This document shows positions 53,586 through 63,081 of a stretch of DNA of 64,000 nt, one piece after another. This DNA comes from Pseudomonas duriflava. Its GTDB lineage: Bacteria; Pseudomonadota; Gammaproteobacteria; Pseudomonadales; Pseudomonadaceae. The DNA lies in contig NZ_VLKY01000009.1 of NCBI RefSeq assembly GCF_007830155.1, positions 1 to 64,000 on the forward strand, given 5' to 3'. Both the position numbers and the translations under genes were made by a program. The notes below the pieces were generated by a model. The model did no database searches, was not told the DNA's origin, and saw only the letters and a list, made by a program, of their open reading frames with translations. How positions within the stretch are numbered: position 1 is the stretch's first letter; each line of letters begins with the position of its first letter.

Positions 53586-56318
53586 TTACGTAGTGCTCTG
53601 TTTTTTGCGTGTGGGTAGACCATTCTTTTGAGGTCGCGGAGGACGTTTACGATTGCGTGATGGCAAATCCGACTCACCAGCATTCAGCGTAGTCAAAGCT
53701 TCTGCTCCAACCTGAGGCACATAATTACCTGGCCCCGCGGCGCTTTCCAGGTCCTGAACCATACGCGCTATCCGATCGGCCAGTTTTTCCGAGCTCATAC
53801 TTTCGCGGTACCGCTCAACCAGCAAAGGAAAGTTGAACGGTGTTGGTCGCGTGATTACCTGCAGGTTCAGCTCCAGGCGTTGCATTTGCTGAAGGGCCTG
53901 CTCGAGACGGTTTACGTCCAACTCCTGACGAAGCACCTCCTGCTCGGCCTGGGTCAGCAGCAGGTTCTCGGGGTCATATTGCTGGAATACCTGGAAAAAA
54001 AGACTGCTGCTGGCCTGGAGCTGGCGCGTACTTTTTTGTGCGCCGGGATAACCTGTAAAAATCAGCCCCGAAATTCGGGCAATCTCGCGAAACCGCCGCT
54101 GAGCCAGCTCACTGGCATTAAGACTGGCCAGCACATCGGTTAGTAAGGTTTCTGTAGAGAACAGCTCGGCATTTAGTTGGTTTGGCCAGTCTACGGCAGT
54201 CGGGGAAAGCAATTCAAAGCCATAATCGTTGACTGCAATGGAAAAGCTCAAGGGGCGTTGCTGTCCCAGTCGCCAGGCCATGAGGCTGGCTAGCCCTAAA
54301 TGGGCATGGCGTCCGGCAAAGGGATAAAGAAACAGGTGCCACCCCTCGCGAGACTTCATAACTTCGGCAAGAAGGCGTTGACGCGTGGGCAAGGCTGACC
54401 ACTGTTTTTGGATTTCCAACAGGGGTTTGGCCAGGCGCATCTCAGGACTGCCGAAGCGGTCCTGGTCCGCTTCGGTCAATTCATGGATTACCGCTTCCGC
54501 CAACTCATCGGAAAGCGGTAAGCGCATACCGCTCCAGCGCGGAATGGCCGCCTTTTTGACTGTAGCGCGGCGGACGTACACGGTCATGTTTTCCACCCGC
54601 ACCAGTTCGAGGATTCGGCCTGCGAAAAGAAAGGTATCGCCCGGCTTCAGGCGTGCAATAAAACCCTCTTCAACGCTGCCAAGCGTGCCGCCACCGCCGC
54701 CCTTGCTCCAGAACTGCACGCGCAAGGCTGCCTCGCTGACAATCGTACCAATGCTCATGCGATGGCGGCGCGCTAACTGACGGTCCGGGACACGCCAGAC
54801 GCCATGCTCATCCGGCTCTACACGGCGATAGTCCGGATAAGCGGTCAGCGAATGCCCGCCATGACGCACAAAGGCCAGCGCCCAGAACCATTCTTCATCA
54901 GTAAGAGCACGATACGCCCAGGCGGAACGTACTTCCTGCACCAGCTCATCCGGCCGGTAACCACCGCCCAAGGCAATGGTTACCAGGTGTTGCACCAAAA
55001 CATCGAGAGGCTTGGGCGGTGCTGCACGTGATTCGATCTTGCGTGCCGATACCGCTTTTTGCGCACCGGCGGCCTCAACTAGTTCTAACGTCTGGGTTGG
55101 TACCAGTGTAACGCGAGACGGGCGTCCGGGTGCATGGCCGCTACGACCGGCCCGTTGCAGAAGCCGGGCGACATTCTTGGGCGAGCCGATTTGCAAGACG
55201 CGCTCGACAGGCAGGAAGTCGACGCCCAAGTCGAGGCTGGAGGTGCAGATAACCGCTTTTAACTTGCCCTCCTTGAGCCCGACTTCAACCCACTCCCGCA
55301 CATCGCGGTCCAGCGATCCGTGGTGTAGGGCTATCAGGCCCGCCCATTCCGGACGAGCTTCGAGCAGGGCTTGATACCAGATCTCTGCCTGAGCTCGCGT
55401 GTTGGTAAAGACAAGTGTTGTGGCGCTCTGCTCAATCTCCGCAGCGACCAGCGGCACCATGCGCAGCCCCAGATGTCCGGCCCAGGGAAAGCGCTCGACG
55501 CCTTGTGTTGGAAGCAGAGTATCGACACGCAGGTCTTTGGTCAGCTTACCTTGAACGAGCCGGCCGGGATGGCCTGAGAGAAGCACTTCCTGGGCATGGG
55601 GCAGGTTGCCCAGGGTCGCCGAAAGCCCCCAAACGATCAGGCCGGGATTCCAATGGCGAAGGCGGGCCAGGGCCAGTTGCACTTGAGTGCCACGCTTGTT
55701 GCCTAGCAGTTCATGCCATTCGTCCACCACGACCATACGCAAGTGTGAGAAGACTTCGCGGCTGTCCTCCCGGCTGAGCATCAATGAAAGACTTTCCGGC
55801 GTCGTAACCAGTGAGCTGGGCTGCCTACGTGTCTGCCGGGCGCGTTCGGCGCTGCCGGTATCGCCAGTGCGCAGCCCTAGGGTCCAATCGATATCCAGGT
55901 CGGCCACAGGGATTTCCAGCGCACGGAGTGTATCGGCAGCCAGGGCGCGCATGGGGGTCAACCAAAGCACGGTCAAGGGGGCGGCTACCTGCTTGCGTTT
56001 GCTCGGTTCGCCTTTAGCCGTAAGCGGCTTAGTCGAAGCAAAGTGGTTGAGGGCGGCGAGCCAGACGGCATAGGTTTTTCCCGAGCCGGTTGTAGCGTGT
56101 AGCAGACCGGACTCGCCGCGCCCAACGGCTTTCCATACCTCTTCCTGAAAAGGAAAGGGTGACCAGCCGCGTTGAGCGAACCAGGCGGCCCCGCGTGAGG
56201 GCGCAGAAGATTTAGCAGGTGGCAACGTGATGGACTCCGTCGTGCTTAAGAGGTCGGAGTCCTTTGAGGCAGGCTGGTTCCCCGTAAAGAAAACCGTTGG
56301 GGTGTTGAGAGGGCGCAC
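53586..56318 (-). CDS. Ligase-associated Lhr-like DEXH helicase
   Basis: The 910-aa superfamily 2 helicase has motif I TTGSGKT (76-82), motif II DEWH (199-202), motif [11 protein letters not shown], and motifs [13 protein letters not shown] and QRAGRSGH, followed by the winged-helix Lhr core and long C-terminal region. It unwinds nucleic acid 3' to 5' in a DNA repair pathway with PdeM and the ligase. The basic tail ([19 protein letters not shown]) may bind DNA. Confidence 0.92.
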   Translation of the reverse strand: MRPLNTPTVFFTGNQPASKDSDLLSTTESITLPPAKSSAPSRGAAWFAQRGWSPFPFQEEVWKAVGRGESGLLHATTGSGKTYAVWLAALNHFASTKPLTAKGEPSKRKQVAAPLTVLWLTPMRALAADTLRALEIPVADLDIDWTLGLRTGDTGSAERARQTRRQPSSLVTTPESLSLMLSREDSREVFSHLRMVVVDEWHELLGNKRGTQVQLALARLRHWNPGLIVWGLSATLGNLPHAQEVLLSGHPGRLVQGKLTKDLRVDTLLPTQGVERFPWAGHLGLRMVPLVAAEIEQSATTLVFTNTRAQAEIWYQALLEARPEWAGLIALHHGSLDRDVREWVEVGLKEGKLKAVICTSSLDLGVDFLPVERVLQIGSPKNVARLLQRAGRSGHAPGRPSRVTLVPTQTLELVEAAGAQKAVSARKIESRAAPPKPLDVLVQHLVTIALGGGYRPDELVQEVRSAWAYRALTDEEWFWALAFVRHGGHSLTAYPDYRRVEPDEHGVWRVPDRQLARRHRMSIGTIVSEAALRVQFWSKGGGGGTLGSVEEGFIARLKPGDTFLFAGRILELVRVENMTVYVRRATVKKAAIPRWSGMRLPLSDELAEAVIHELTEADQDRFGSPEMRLAKPLLEIQKQWSALPTRQRLLAEVMKSREGWHLFLYPFAGRHAHLGLASLMAWRLGQQRPLSFSIAVNDYGFELLSPTAVDWPNQLNAELFSTETLLTDVLASLNASELAQRRFREIARISGLIFTGYPGAQKSTRQLQASSSLFFQVFQQYDPENLLLTQAEQEVLRQELDVNRLEQALQQMQRLELNLQVITRPTPFNFPLLVERYRESMSSEKLADRIARMVQDLESAAGPGNYVPQVGAEALTTLNAGESDLPSRNRKRPPRPQKNGLPTRKKQSTT

Positions 56319-56340
56319 TGCACGGAGTGCGCTAGAGGTT

Positions 56341-57105
56341 TTATTTCAGGTTGCCGCTCAAAAAGTGCTGCAAGCGCTCGCTCTGTGGGTTGACCAGCAC
56401 CTTGGAGGGCGCTCCGGCCTCTTCCACACGGCCCTGATGCAGGAAAACCACCTGGGTCGATACCTCGCGGGCAAACCCCATTTCATGGGTCACCATCAAC
56501 ATGGTACGGCCTTCCTCAGCCAGGGACTGGATTACCTTGAGTACTTCACCTACCAGTTCCGGGTCCAGGGCAGAGGTCGGCTCATCGAACAGCATGATCT
56601 CCGGCTCCATGGCCAAGGCCCGAGCGATAGCAACACGCTGTTGCTGGCCGCCCGAGAGAAAGGCTGGGTATTGGTCTGCCAGATGGGAGGGCAGACCAAC
56701 TTTATCCAGATAGGCCCGGGCGCGTGCTTCGGCTTCTTGCTTATTAACGCCAAGCACTCGGCGAGGCGCTATCGTGATGTTTTCCAATACGGTCATATGC
56801 GACCAGAGATTGAAGTGTTGGAATACCATTGCTAAGCGAGTGCGTAGGTGCTGCAGCTGTTTATCGTCTGCCACCCGCAGGCCATGATCGTCGGGTTCCA
56901 GCCGAATAGGCTCGTTGTCCAGAGTAATCGTTCCGGCATTGGGTATTTCCAGAAAGTTAAGGCAGCGCAGAAAGGTACTCTTGCCCGAGCCGCTGGCGCC
57001 AATCAGGCTGACCACATCGCCTTTTTTAGCTTTGAGCGAGACGCCCTTGAGGACTTCGATATCACCGTAGCGCTTATACAATCCTTCGACGGTTAGCTTA
57101 TACAT
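56341..57105 (-). CDS. aotP: Arginine/ornithine-type ABC transporter ATPase
   Basis: The 254-aa polar amino-acid ABC ATPase has Walker [10 protein letters not shown] (36-44), signature [15 protein letters not shown], Walker [15 protein letters not shown] and the switch histidine in VTHEMGF. It energises basic amino-acid import. It is the last gene of aotJQMOP, matching the Pseudomonas order. Confidence 0.92.
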   Translation of the reverse strand: MYKLTVEGLYKRYGDIEVLKGVSLKAKKGDVVSLIGASGSGKSTFLRCLNFLEIPNAGTITLDNEPIRLEPDDHGLRVADDKQLQHLRTRLAMVFQHFNLWSHMTVLENITIAPRRVLGVNKQEAEARARAYLDKVGLPSHLADQYPAFLSGGQQQRVAIARALAMEPEIMLFDEPTSALDPELVGEVLKVIQSLAEEGRTMLMVTHEMGFAREVSTQVVFLHQGRVEEAGAPSKVLVNPQSERLQHFLSGNLK

Positions 57106-57198
57106 TACCGGTTTCCCACCCGTTCAAGACAGCGGCCTTCCAACGGCCGCCGAGGTTCATGCGTTGCGCTTTCAAGGGATTGCAACGTCGTGGTCGTC

Positions 57199-58311
57199 TT
57201 ATGGCGCCAGTAGATAGCCGCTACGGTATGCCTGTGTACCTGCTACCCGAGCCACTGCCATGCCAGCGGTAGCCATGCGGCGATTGGCGCAGGCGTACAT
57301 CACCCCCGAGACCGAGCTGCGGATTGGCACAACCCGGTCGGCAATGGGATCAATGACTTCTGCAATGATCTGCCCGGCTTCGATCACGTCGCCCGCCTTG
57401 GCTATCAGCACCAGGACGCCGCCGATGGGGCTTTCAATAGGTTCGACTGCCGCTAGCGGCGTGGCGGGGAAGGGCAACGCCGGCAGAGCAGGAGCTTCAC
57501 CTGCAATAACGCCGTAATGGGTAAGGTAATCAAGAATGGCCTGGGCATCCCGTTCGGCCAGGGCATGGGTGACATCCATCTGCCCACGCAGCTCGATCGT
57601 GACGGAAAAGCTGCCCATTGGTACACGATTACCGAAGCGCTGGTTCAGGTTCCACCAGAGCAGCGTAAAGCACTCGTCAAAGGACTGGCCACCGGAGTCG
57701 GTAGCCAACAGGCTGGCCTTGGACCCGAAATAACGAGCCAGTGGTTCGACCTGTTCCCAGGCTTCCGGCGTGGTATAGAGGTGCTCGACGGCGTCGAAGT
57801 CACAGTGCAGGTCCAGCACCATCTCGGCATCGCAGGCCAGCCGCTGGAGTACAAGGCGTTGAGAAGTCAGTTGGTTATTGGCAGTTTCGCGCTCCAGCGC
57901 TGCCTTGAAACTGGCACGAACCAACGCCTGATTATGAGCCGGGTCATCGGTTAGCCGGGCCTCGACATCGGCGGCGACGGCATCCGTCATGTCAAGGAAA
58001 CGACGATTGAAGTTCTGGCCAGACTCCAATTCGTAACGGCCAAGGTGAATGTCCATGACCTGTTGGTCCTGGCCGATCGGGTTGGCCAGCGGTACGAGGA
58101 CGATTTCCGCTTTCAGGCGTCCGCTTTCTTCCAGTTCGCGCAAGCGATTCTTGAGGGTCCAGGCTACCAGCATGCCAGGCAGCTCATCAGCGTGCAGCGA
58201 GGATTGAATATAGATCTTGCGGCCGCTGTCTTCAGGGCCGAAGTGAAAGCTGTGAATACTCCGGTCTGTACCGGGAACAGGGGAAACCAGGGCGTGAGTC
58301 AGGTGACGCAT
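57199..58311 (-). CDS. aotO: AotO-like succinylglutamate desuccinylase/aspartoacylase-family protein
   Basis: The 370-aa zinc hydrolase-fold protein has metal ligands H40 and E43 in SSLHADELPG and a later histidine in VLDLHCDFD. It sits between aotM and aotP as in Pseudomonas aeruginosa, where it is not required for transport. It may act on an arginine-derived amide; the substrate is not established. Confidence 0.85.
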   Translation of the reverse strand: MRHLTHALVSPVPGTDRSIHSFHFGPEDSGRKIYIQSSLHADELPGMLVAWTLKNRLRELEESGRLKAEIVLVPLANPIGQDQQVMDIHLGRYELESGQNFNRRFLDMTDAVAADVEARLTDDPAHNQALVRASFKAALERETANNQLTSQRLVLQRLACDAEMVLDLHCDFDAVEHLYTTPEAWEQVEPLARYFGSKASLLATDSGGQSFDECFTLLWWNLNQRFGNRVPMGSFSVTIELRGQMDVTHALAERDAQAILDYLTHYGVIAGEAPALPALPFPATPLAAVEPIESPIGGVLVLIAKAGDVIEAGQIIAEVIDPIADRVVPIRSSVSGVMYACANRRMATAGMAVARVAGTQAYRSGYLLAP

Positions 58312-58374
58312 AGAATAACTCCTGAGGGTCGGCCCACATCCGTATGGGCTGAAAATAGTCTATCCAGGCAGGGA

Positions 58375-59085
58375 TTAGCGTGCTGGGCCAAGGAAGGCCA
58401 GCCAGCGGCGCTCGGCCAACCGAAACAAGCCGATCAAGGTAAAGGACAGCAGTAGATAGAGCAGCGCCGCGATGCCAAACGACTGGAACGTTAGAAAGGT
58501 GGCCGCATTGGCATCCCGGGCGACTTTTAGAATATCTGGCACGGTCGCAGTAAAGGCCAGGGTGGTGGAATGCAGCATAAGGATCACTTCATTGCTGTAG
58601 TACGGCAATGCACGGCGTAGCGCCGATGGCATGATCACGTACACATACATGCGCCAGCCGGTTAGCCCATAGGCTTTGGCGGCCTCGATCTCCCCATAGG
58701 GAATGTTGCGAATCGCACCAGCAAAGATTTCCGTCGTGTAGGCGCAGGTATTCAACGCAAACGCCAGGATGGTGCAGTTCAGGGCATCGCGGAAAAAGTC
58801 GTTCAGGAGCGGCTGCTCGCGTACGGCCTCAAGGCTATAAATGCCGGTGTAACAGATCAGCAGCTGTAGATAGAGCGGTGTACCGCGAAAGATGTAGGTG
58901 TAGAACTGCACCGGCCATCGCACGAGGCGGTAACGGGACAAGCGTGCCACGGACAGCGGCAGTGAAGCCACGAAGCCGATGGCGATTGATGCCGTCAGCA
59001 GCCAGAGCGTCATGGCAAGGCCCGAAAGCTGGTAACCATCGGACCAGAGGAAGGGGCGCCAGTATTCCTGCAGGATCTCGATCAT
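58375..59085 (-). CDS. aotM: Arginine/ornithine-type ABC permease M
   Basis: The 236-aa HisM/ArtM-type permease has about five membrane spans. The EAA-loop region GEIEAAKAYGLTGWRMY contacts the ATPase. YIFRGTPLYLQLL is a family hallmark. It overlaps aotQ by 4 bp. Confidence 0.92.
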   Translation of the reverse strand: MIEILQEYWRPFLWSDGYQLSGLAMTLWLLTASIAIGFVASLPLSVARLSRYRLVRWPVQFYTYIFRGTPLYLQLLICYTGIYSLEAVREQPLLNDFFRDALNCTILAFALNTCAYTTEIFAGAIRNIPYGEIEAAKAYGLTGWRMYVYVIMPSALRRALPYYSNEVILMLHSTTLAFTATVPDILKVARDANAATFLTFQSFGIAALLYLLLSFTLIGLFRLAERRWLAFLGPAR

Positions 59086-59822
59086 CGCACCGCCTCCCGC
59101 ACACCAGCGGAGTACCGGCGTTCAAGCCAGTTCAAAACCTGATTGCTCAGGGCAGTAATCAACAGATAGATCAAGCCGCCCAGGATCAGAAAATAAAATA
59201 TCTTGTAGGTATTTTTGCCGGCTTCCTGCGTGGCCGTGACGATGTCGCTCAGGCCGATGATCGATACCAGTGCAGTAGCTTTCAGCAGTACCTGCCAATT
59301 GTTGCCGATTCCCGGAAGGGCGAAGCGCATCATTTGTGGAAAGGTAATCCGAAAGAATGTTTGCGCACGGGTCATACCATAGGCAATCGCCGCTTCGGTC
59401 TGCCCGTGCGGAACGGCAAGCATTGCGCCCCGGAAGGTTTCGGTGAAGTAAGCGCCGTAGATAAACCCGAGGGTAATGACGCCGGCTGAGAGCGGGTTGA
59501 TCTCGATGTAGTCCCAGTCCATATAGTCGGTCAGTTCGCCTAGCCAGTTCTGCAGGCTGTAAAAGATCAACAGCATCAGCACGAGATCGGGCACTCCGCG
59601 GATCAGGGTTGTGTACAGCGCGGCGGGCAGTCGCAGCGCCTTGAGCGGCGAAAGCTTGGCACTGGCACCTAGAAGGCCGAGGATTACAGAGACGATAAGC
59701 GACAGTATGGCTAGTTTTAGCGTCATCCAGGTGCCCTCCAGTAGCAGCGGACCGTAGCCGTGCAAGCTGAGAGCGCCAAGCCCCAGGTTTTCCAGAAAAG
59801 TATCAAAAGTCGTTTGCGACAT
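59082..59822 (-). CDS. aotQ: Arginine/ornithine-type ABC permease Q
   Basis: The 246-aa HisQ-type permease includes TTLIRGVPDLVLMLLIFY and the EAA loop GQTEAAIAYGMTRAQTF. It pairs with AotM as the membrane channel. It is separated from aotJ by about 110 bp. Confidence 0.92.
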   Translation of the reverse strand: MSQTTFDTFLENLGLGALSLHGYGPLLLEGTWMTLKLAILSLIVSVILGLLGASAKLSPLKALRLPAALYTTLIRGVPDLVLMLLIFYSLQNWLGELTDYMDWDYIEINPLSAGVITLGFIYGAYFTETFRGAMLAVPHGQTEAAIAYGMTRAQTFFRITFPQMMRFALPGIGNNWQVLLKATALVSIIGLSDIVTATQEAGKNTYKIFYFLILGGLIYLLITALSNQVLNWLERRYSAGVREAVR

Positions 59823-59934
59823 GAGGATTAACTATTGTTATAGGCCTGAAATGCCAGCGCCTCCATGAGGAGTTTCCAGACAAGGAATCCTGAGGGAGGC
59901 GCTGAGTAAGGCAACGTTATCCGATAATGGCAAT

Positions 59935-60714
59935 TTACTTGGTGTTATAGAGATCTAGGTCGCCAAAGTATTTTTTCTGGATTTTTTCATAGGTGCCGTC
60001 CGCATGAATGGCGGCGATACCCTTGTTGAGCAGTGTTCTCATTTCATCGTTGCCCTTGCGGACACCGATAGCCGTATCGGCTGGCAACAGCTCGTCATGA
60101 ATAGTCTTGTTAACGAATCCCTTGGCCTGAGGCGATTTCATAAAGCCTTCTTCAGCCTGGAGCATGTCCTGCATGGCAACATCAACACGGCCCGAAATCA
60201 GATCGGCATAGACCTGGTCCTGATCTTGATAGCTCTGCACGTTAACGCCAGCCGGTGCCAGCTTGGCCTTGGCGAAGCTTTCCTGGATAGTGCCTTGCTG
60301 AACGCCAACTGTCTTGCCTTTGAGAGACTCTGGTGTAGGTTCGAGGTTGGCACCTTCCTTGACGACCATCGAGGTTGGGCCAGACCACATGCGATCCGTG
60401 AAGTCGATCTGCTCGGCACGTGCCGGCGTTACAGTCAAGGAGGAAAGGATGCCGTCGAACTTGCGTGCACGCAGCCCCGGAATCAAACCGTCAAAATCGC
60501 TTACGATCCAGCGGCACTTTACGGCCAGTTTTTCACAAATCGCATTACCCAGCTCAACATCGAAGCCGGCAAAGCTACCATCCGGTGCTTTGTACTCGAA
60601 GGGAGGGTAGGTTGTATCTACACCGAAGCGGATCTCTTTAATGTCCTTGGCCAGAGCGGAACCAGTAGCCAAACACAGCGCCATTGCAGAAAGAGCCAGC
60701 CATTTCTTTTTCAT
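59935..60714 (-). CDS. aotJ: Periplasmic basic amino-acid binding protein
   Basis: The 259-aa protein has a Sec signal (cleaved after TGSALA, residue 22). The mature part shows the cluster 3 pattern IRFGVDTTYPPFEYK, GFDVELGNAICEKL, and LTVTPARAEQIDFTDR. It delivers lysine/arginine/ornithine-type ligands to AotQM. The ribosome site AAGGA precedes the ATG. Confidence 0.93.
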   Translation of the reverse strand: MKKKWLALSAMALCLATGSALAKDIKEIRFGVDTTYPPFEYKAPDGSFAGFDVELGNAICEKLAVKCRWIVSDFDGLIPGLRARKFDGILSSLTVTPARAEQIDFTDRMWSGPTSMVVKEGANLEPTPESLKGKTVGVQQGTIQESFAKAKLAPAGVNVQSYQDQDQVYADLISGRVDVAMQDMLQAEEGFMKSPQAKGFVNKTIHDELLPADTAIGVRKGNDEMRTLLNKGIAAIHADGTYEKIQKKYFGDLDLYNTK

Positions 60715-61113
60715 GTGTTGTCCTTACGAGTTGAATGCGATGCAGCGCGCAAAAGGCGCGTTGCCTCTGACCTAAGGATTCAGCAATAACCGAACCAATT
60801 GGCCATCATGGCGGCTCGAACAGATGAAATCAGAGATTTCGGACCGCGCGAACCACTCGGTGAGGCGGCCAATGAAACGTATCATGCGCTTAAAGTGTGC
60901 GAAAGTCCGGCATGGGGCATGAACTTGCACTTTTACGACGCATTTTAACCGTGCTCCAGGCGGTTAATAATGTGGTTTCAGAAGCTTCTACATCAGCCAG
61001 AACGAGGGGGAGGCTCTGGGACCGGCATGAAGGGCAAGTATCATGATTAATGGCTTTCATCCGTCTGCAATTTTTCGATACGTTGTCTCGACTGGCCCAA
61101 CGGAGCGTTATGT
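60715..61113. other. Divergent regulatory region between aotJ and the VanY-like gene
   Basis: A 9-bp hairpin (GCAGCGCGC with GCGCGTTGC, 60742-60764, one G-U pair) lies in the aotJ leader. It has no T-run and could affect translation. No definite promoter or ArgR box was assigned. The VanY-like gene has the ribosome site GGAG just before its ATG. Confidence 0.5.
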
Positions 61114-61800
61114 ATGTTTACCGAGGGTGAACTGGTTGGCCTTGCCCGTACGCATATTATTCAAGTGGATACGCCACGCTTTGCCATTCACCGCGCCGTT
61201 CATGAGCCTTTCCTGGCCTTGCAGGCGGCGGCACAGCGGGACGGGTTTGCCTTGTCGCCGTTCAGCGCCTTTCGAGACTTTGAGGCGCAGCGGCGAATCT
61301 GGAATGGAAAGTTCACCGGCCAAAAGCCGGTATACGACCAGAGGGGACATATGTGCACTATGACTGGCTGGTCGGATGACAGGCGTATAGAGGCTATTCT
61401 TGGCTGGTCGGCTCTGCCAGGCGCCAGCCGGCACCATTGGGGAACGGAAATTGATGTGGTAGACCGGAGCCGGCTCCCATCCGGCTATCGAATCGTCTTG
61501 TTGCCTGAAGAGGCCCAGCCAGGCGGGGTCTTCCATGAATTACACCAATGGCTGGACGAGCATGTCGAGTCGTTTGGTTTCTTTCGCCCTTATCGGGCCT
61601 ATCAAGGGGGAATTTATGAGGAACCCTGGCATCTGAGTTATTGGCCGGTTTCCCGCGAAGCAATGGCGCTTCTTAGCTTCGATATGCTTGAGGCGGTGCT
61701 GCATGCAAGTGATCTGGCGGGTAAAAAAGCGCTCTTCAGGCGTCTTCCCGAGGTGTTTGAGCGCTATATTAAAAATATCTGCCTGCCTGTGACGCTATAA
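61114..61800 (+). CDS. VanY-like D-alanyl-D-alanine carboxypeptidase (M15 family)
   Basis: The 228-aa protein carries LSPFSAFRDFEAQRRIW, the zinc motif SRHHWGTEIDV (His and Asp ligands), and EPWHLSYWP with the catalytic Glu and third ligand His. It trims the terminal D-Ala of peptidoglycan stem peptides. No signal peptide is evident, unlike many relatives, so its location is uncertain. Confidence 0.87.
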   Translation: MFTEGELVGLARTHIIQVDTPRFAIHRAVHEPFLALQAAAQRDGFALSPFSAFRDFEAQRRIWNGKFTGQKPVYDQRGHMCTMTGWSDDRRIEAILGWSALPGASRHHWGTEIDVVDRSRLPSGYRIVLLPEEAQPGGVFHELHQWLDEHVESFGFFRPYRAYQGGIYEEPWHLSYWPVSREAMALLSFDMLEAVLHASDLAGKKALFRRLPEVFERYIKNICLPVTL

Positions 61801-61858
61801 CCGGTGCCTCTATCAGGCTAAGCTATGTATGTAACCCAATCGTATTTTGGAGTCATTG

Positions 61859-62113
61859 GTGAAAAAGCCCCAGGCACAGCCAGCATCGTCCCTACAGGAT
61901 GACGCTCATACGCATGATGGCAAGGGAGTGGCCTTGTTCGTGCTCGGCATCATTTTGGCACTGTTCGGCGTCATTGCTATGAGCATAGAGTTTGCCCGTG
62001 GTACGCATCACTACGGCATGCCAATGATCATCTGGATGCTGGCTTTTCTGATCAAGCTGGCGGAAAGCTTCAGACTGCGGCATCTGCTCAAGCAGGCTCA
62101 GACGCCGAAGTAA
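61859..62113 (+). CDS. Small two-span membrane protein (84 aa)
   Basis: The protein starts at GTG (VKKPQAQPASSLQDD) with GGAG six bases ahead; TTG codons upstream are alternatives. A His-containing hydrophilic start is followed by two membrane spans (VALFVLGIILALFGVIAMS and MPMIIWMLAFLIKLAESF) and a basic end. The family was not recognised. Confidence 0.65.
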   Translation: MKKPQAQPASSLQDDAHTHDGKGVALFVLGIILALFGVIAMSIEFARGTHHYGMPMIIWMLAFLIKLAESFRLRHLLKQAQTPK

Positions 62114-62206
62114 ACCTCCTGGTTCTTATCCTTACCGCTCCGCTTTACATGTACCCGCCCGGCTTTCGCTCGCTCTGACGGAGCGACGCGCAGGGCAGGG
62201 AGGGCG

Positions 62207-62971
62207 ATGCCGTATGGGCGTTGCAAAGGCTTTATCCGTTTTCATTTTCTGTTGTCGTTGGTTTTTCCTATGCTTCAAGCGCTTTCTGCGCACTCCACAC
62301 TATTGTGGGGTGTCGCTGCTGGTATCGTTCTGCTGTTAGTTATCAAGTTCAAGCTGTCCAGCACGTTTCGCCGTGATTTCCCCTATGTGCTTAATGAGGC
62401 TCTCTTCACGCCTGCCGAACGCAATTTTCTACGGGTACTGGACAGCGCGGTCGACGATGACTACCGCGTTTTCGGCAAGGTGCGCATTGCTGACGTGGCC
62501 AGCGTTACCGATATGCGTGATCAAAAGCGCTGGTACCGAGCATTTAACAAGATCAGTGCTAAACATTTCGATTATGTGCTTTGTGATCCAGAGGACTTGT
62601 CATTTGTTGCGGTCATCGAGCTGGACGATAAATCCCATGAGCGCGCCGACCGGCAGGAGCGGGACGTCTTTGTCGAAGGCGTGTGCAAGGCGATCAACCT
62701 GCCGCTCATTCGGATTCCAGCACGTGCGACCTATTCGACTACAGAGGTAAGAAGCGAAATTCTGGATGCCTTGCGTGAGCGTGGTGCATCAAGGCCCCGC
62801 CGCAAAAAAGCGAGTCAACGTATAGCGCCTTCTACGGCTACCCCGGTCTGTTCGCGCTGCGCTTCGCCCATGGTACGGCGACAAGCTAGAAGCGGCGCGA
62901 ATGCCGGTGAAGCGTTTTGGGGCTGCAGCGCTTTTCCGACTTGCCGCCATGTGAAGCGCATCAATGAGTGA
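62207..62971 (+). CDS. DUF2726 protein with C-terminal zinc ribbon
   Basis: The 254-aa protein has an N-terminal membrane anchor (about 33-47) and a DUF2726 nuclease-like domain (about 60-190) with FDYVLCDPEDLSFVAVIELDD and the acidic/basic KSHERADRQERD. It then has a basic linker and a topoisomerase-type zinc ribbon (CSRCASPM then FWGCSAFPTCRHV). The domain fold suggests DNA binding or cleavage at the membrane. ATG 62207 has GGGAGGG close by; an internal ATG at 62270 is possible. Confidence 0.78.
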   Translation: MPYGRCKGFIRFHFLLSLVFPMLQALSAHSTLLWGVAAGIVLLLVIKFKLSSTFRRDFPYVLNEALFTPAERNFLRVLDSAVDDDYRVFGKVRIADVASVTDMRDQKRWYRAFNKISAKHFDYVLCDPEDLSFVAVIELDDKSHERADRQERDVFVEGVCKAINLPLIRIPARATYSTTEVRSEILDALRERGASRPRRKKASQRIAPSTATPVCSRCASPMVRRQARSGANAGEAFWGCSAFPTCRHVKRINE

Positions 62972-63081
62972 AGGTGCGGCGGTTGTAGAAAGCGCCGCCG
63001 GTAGGCTCCTTGATAGATAATACCAGCCTATTAGTTTGGCAGAATAATACCTGATCGTGAGGCAACAGTAATCAGTAACGT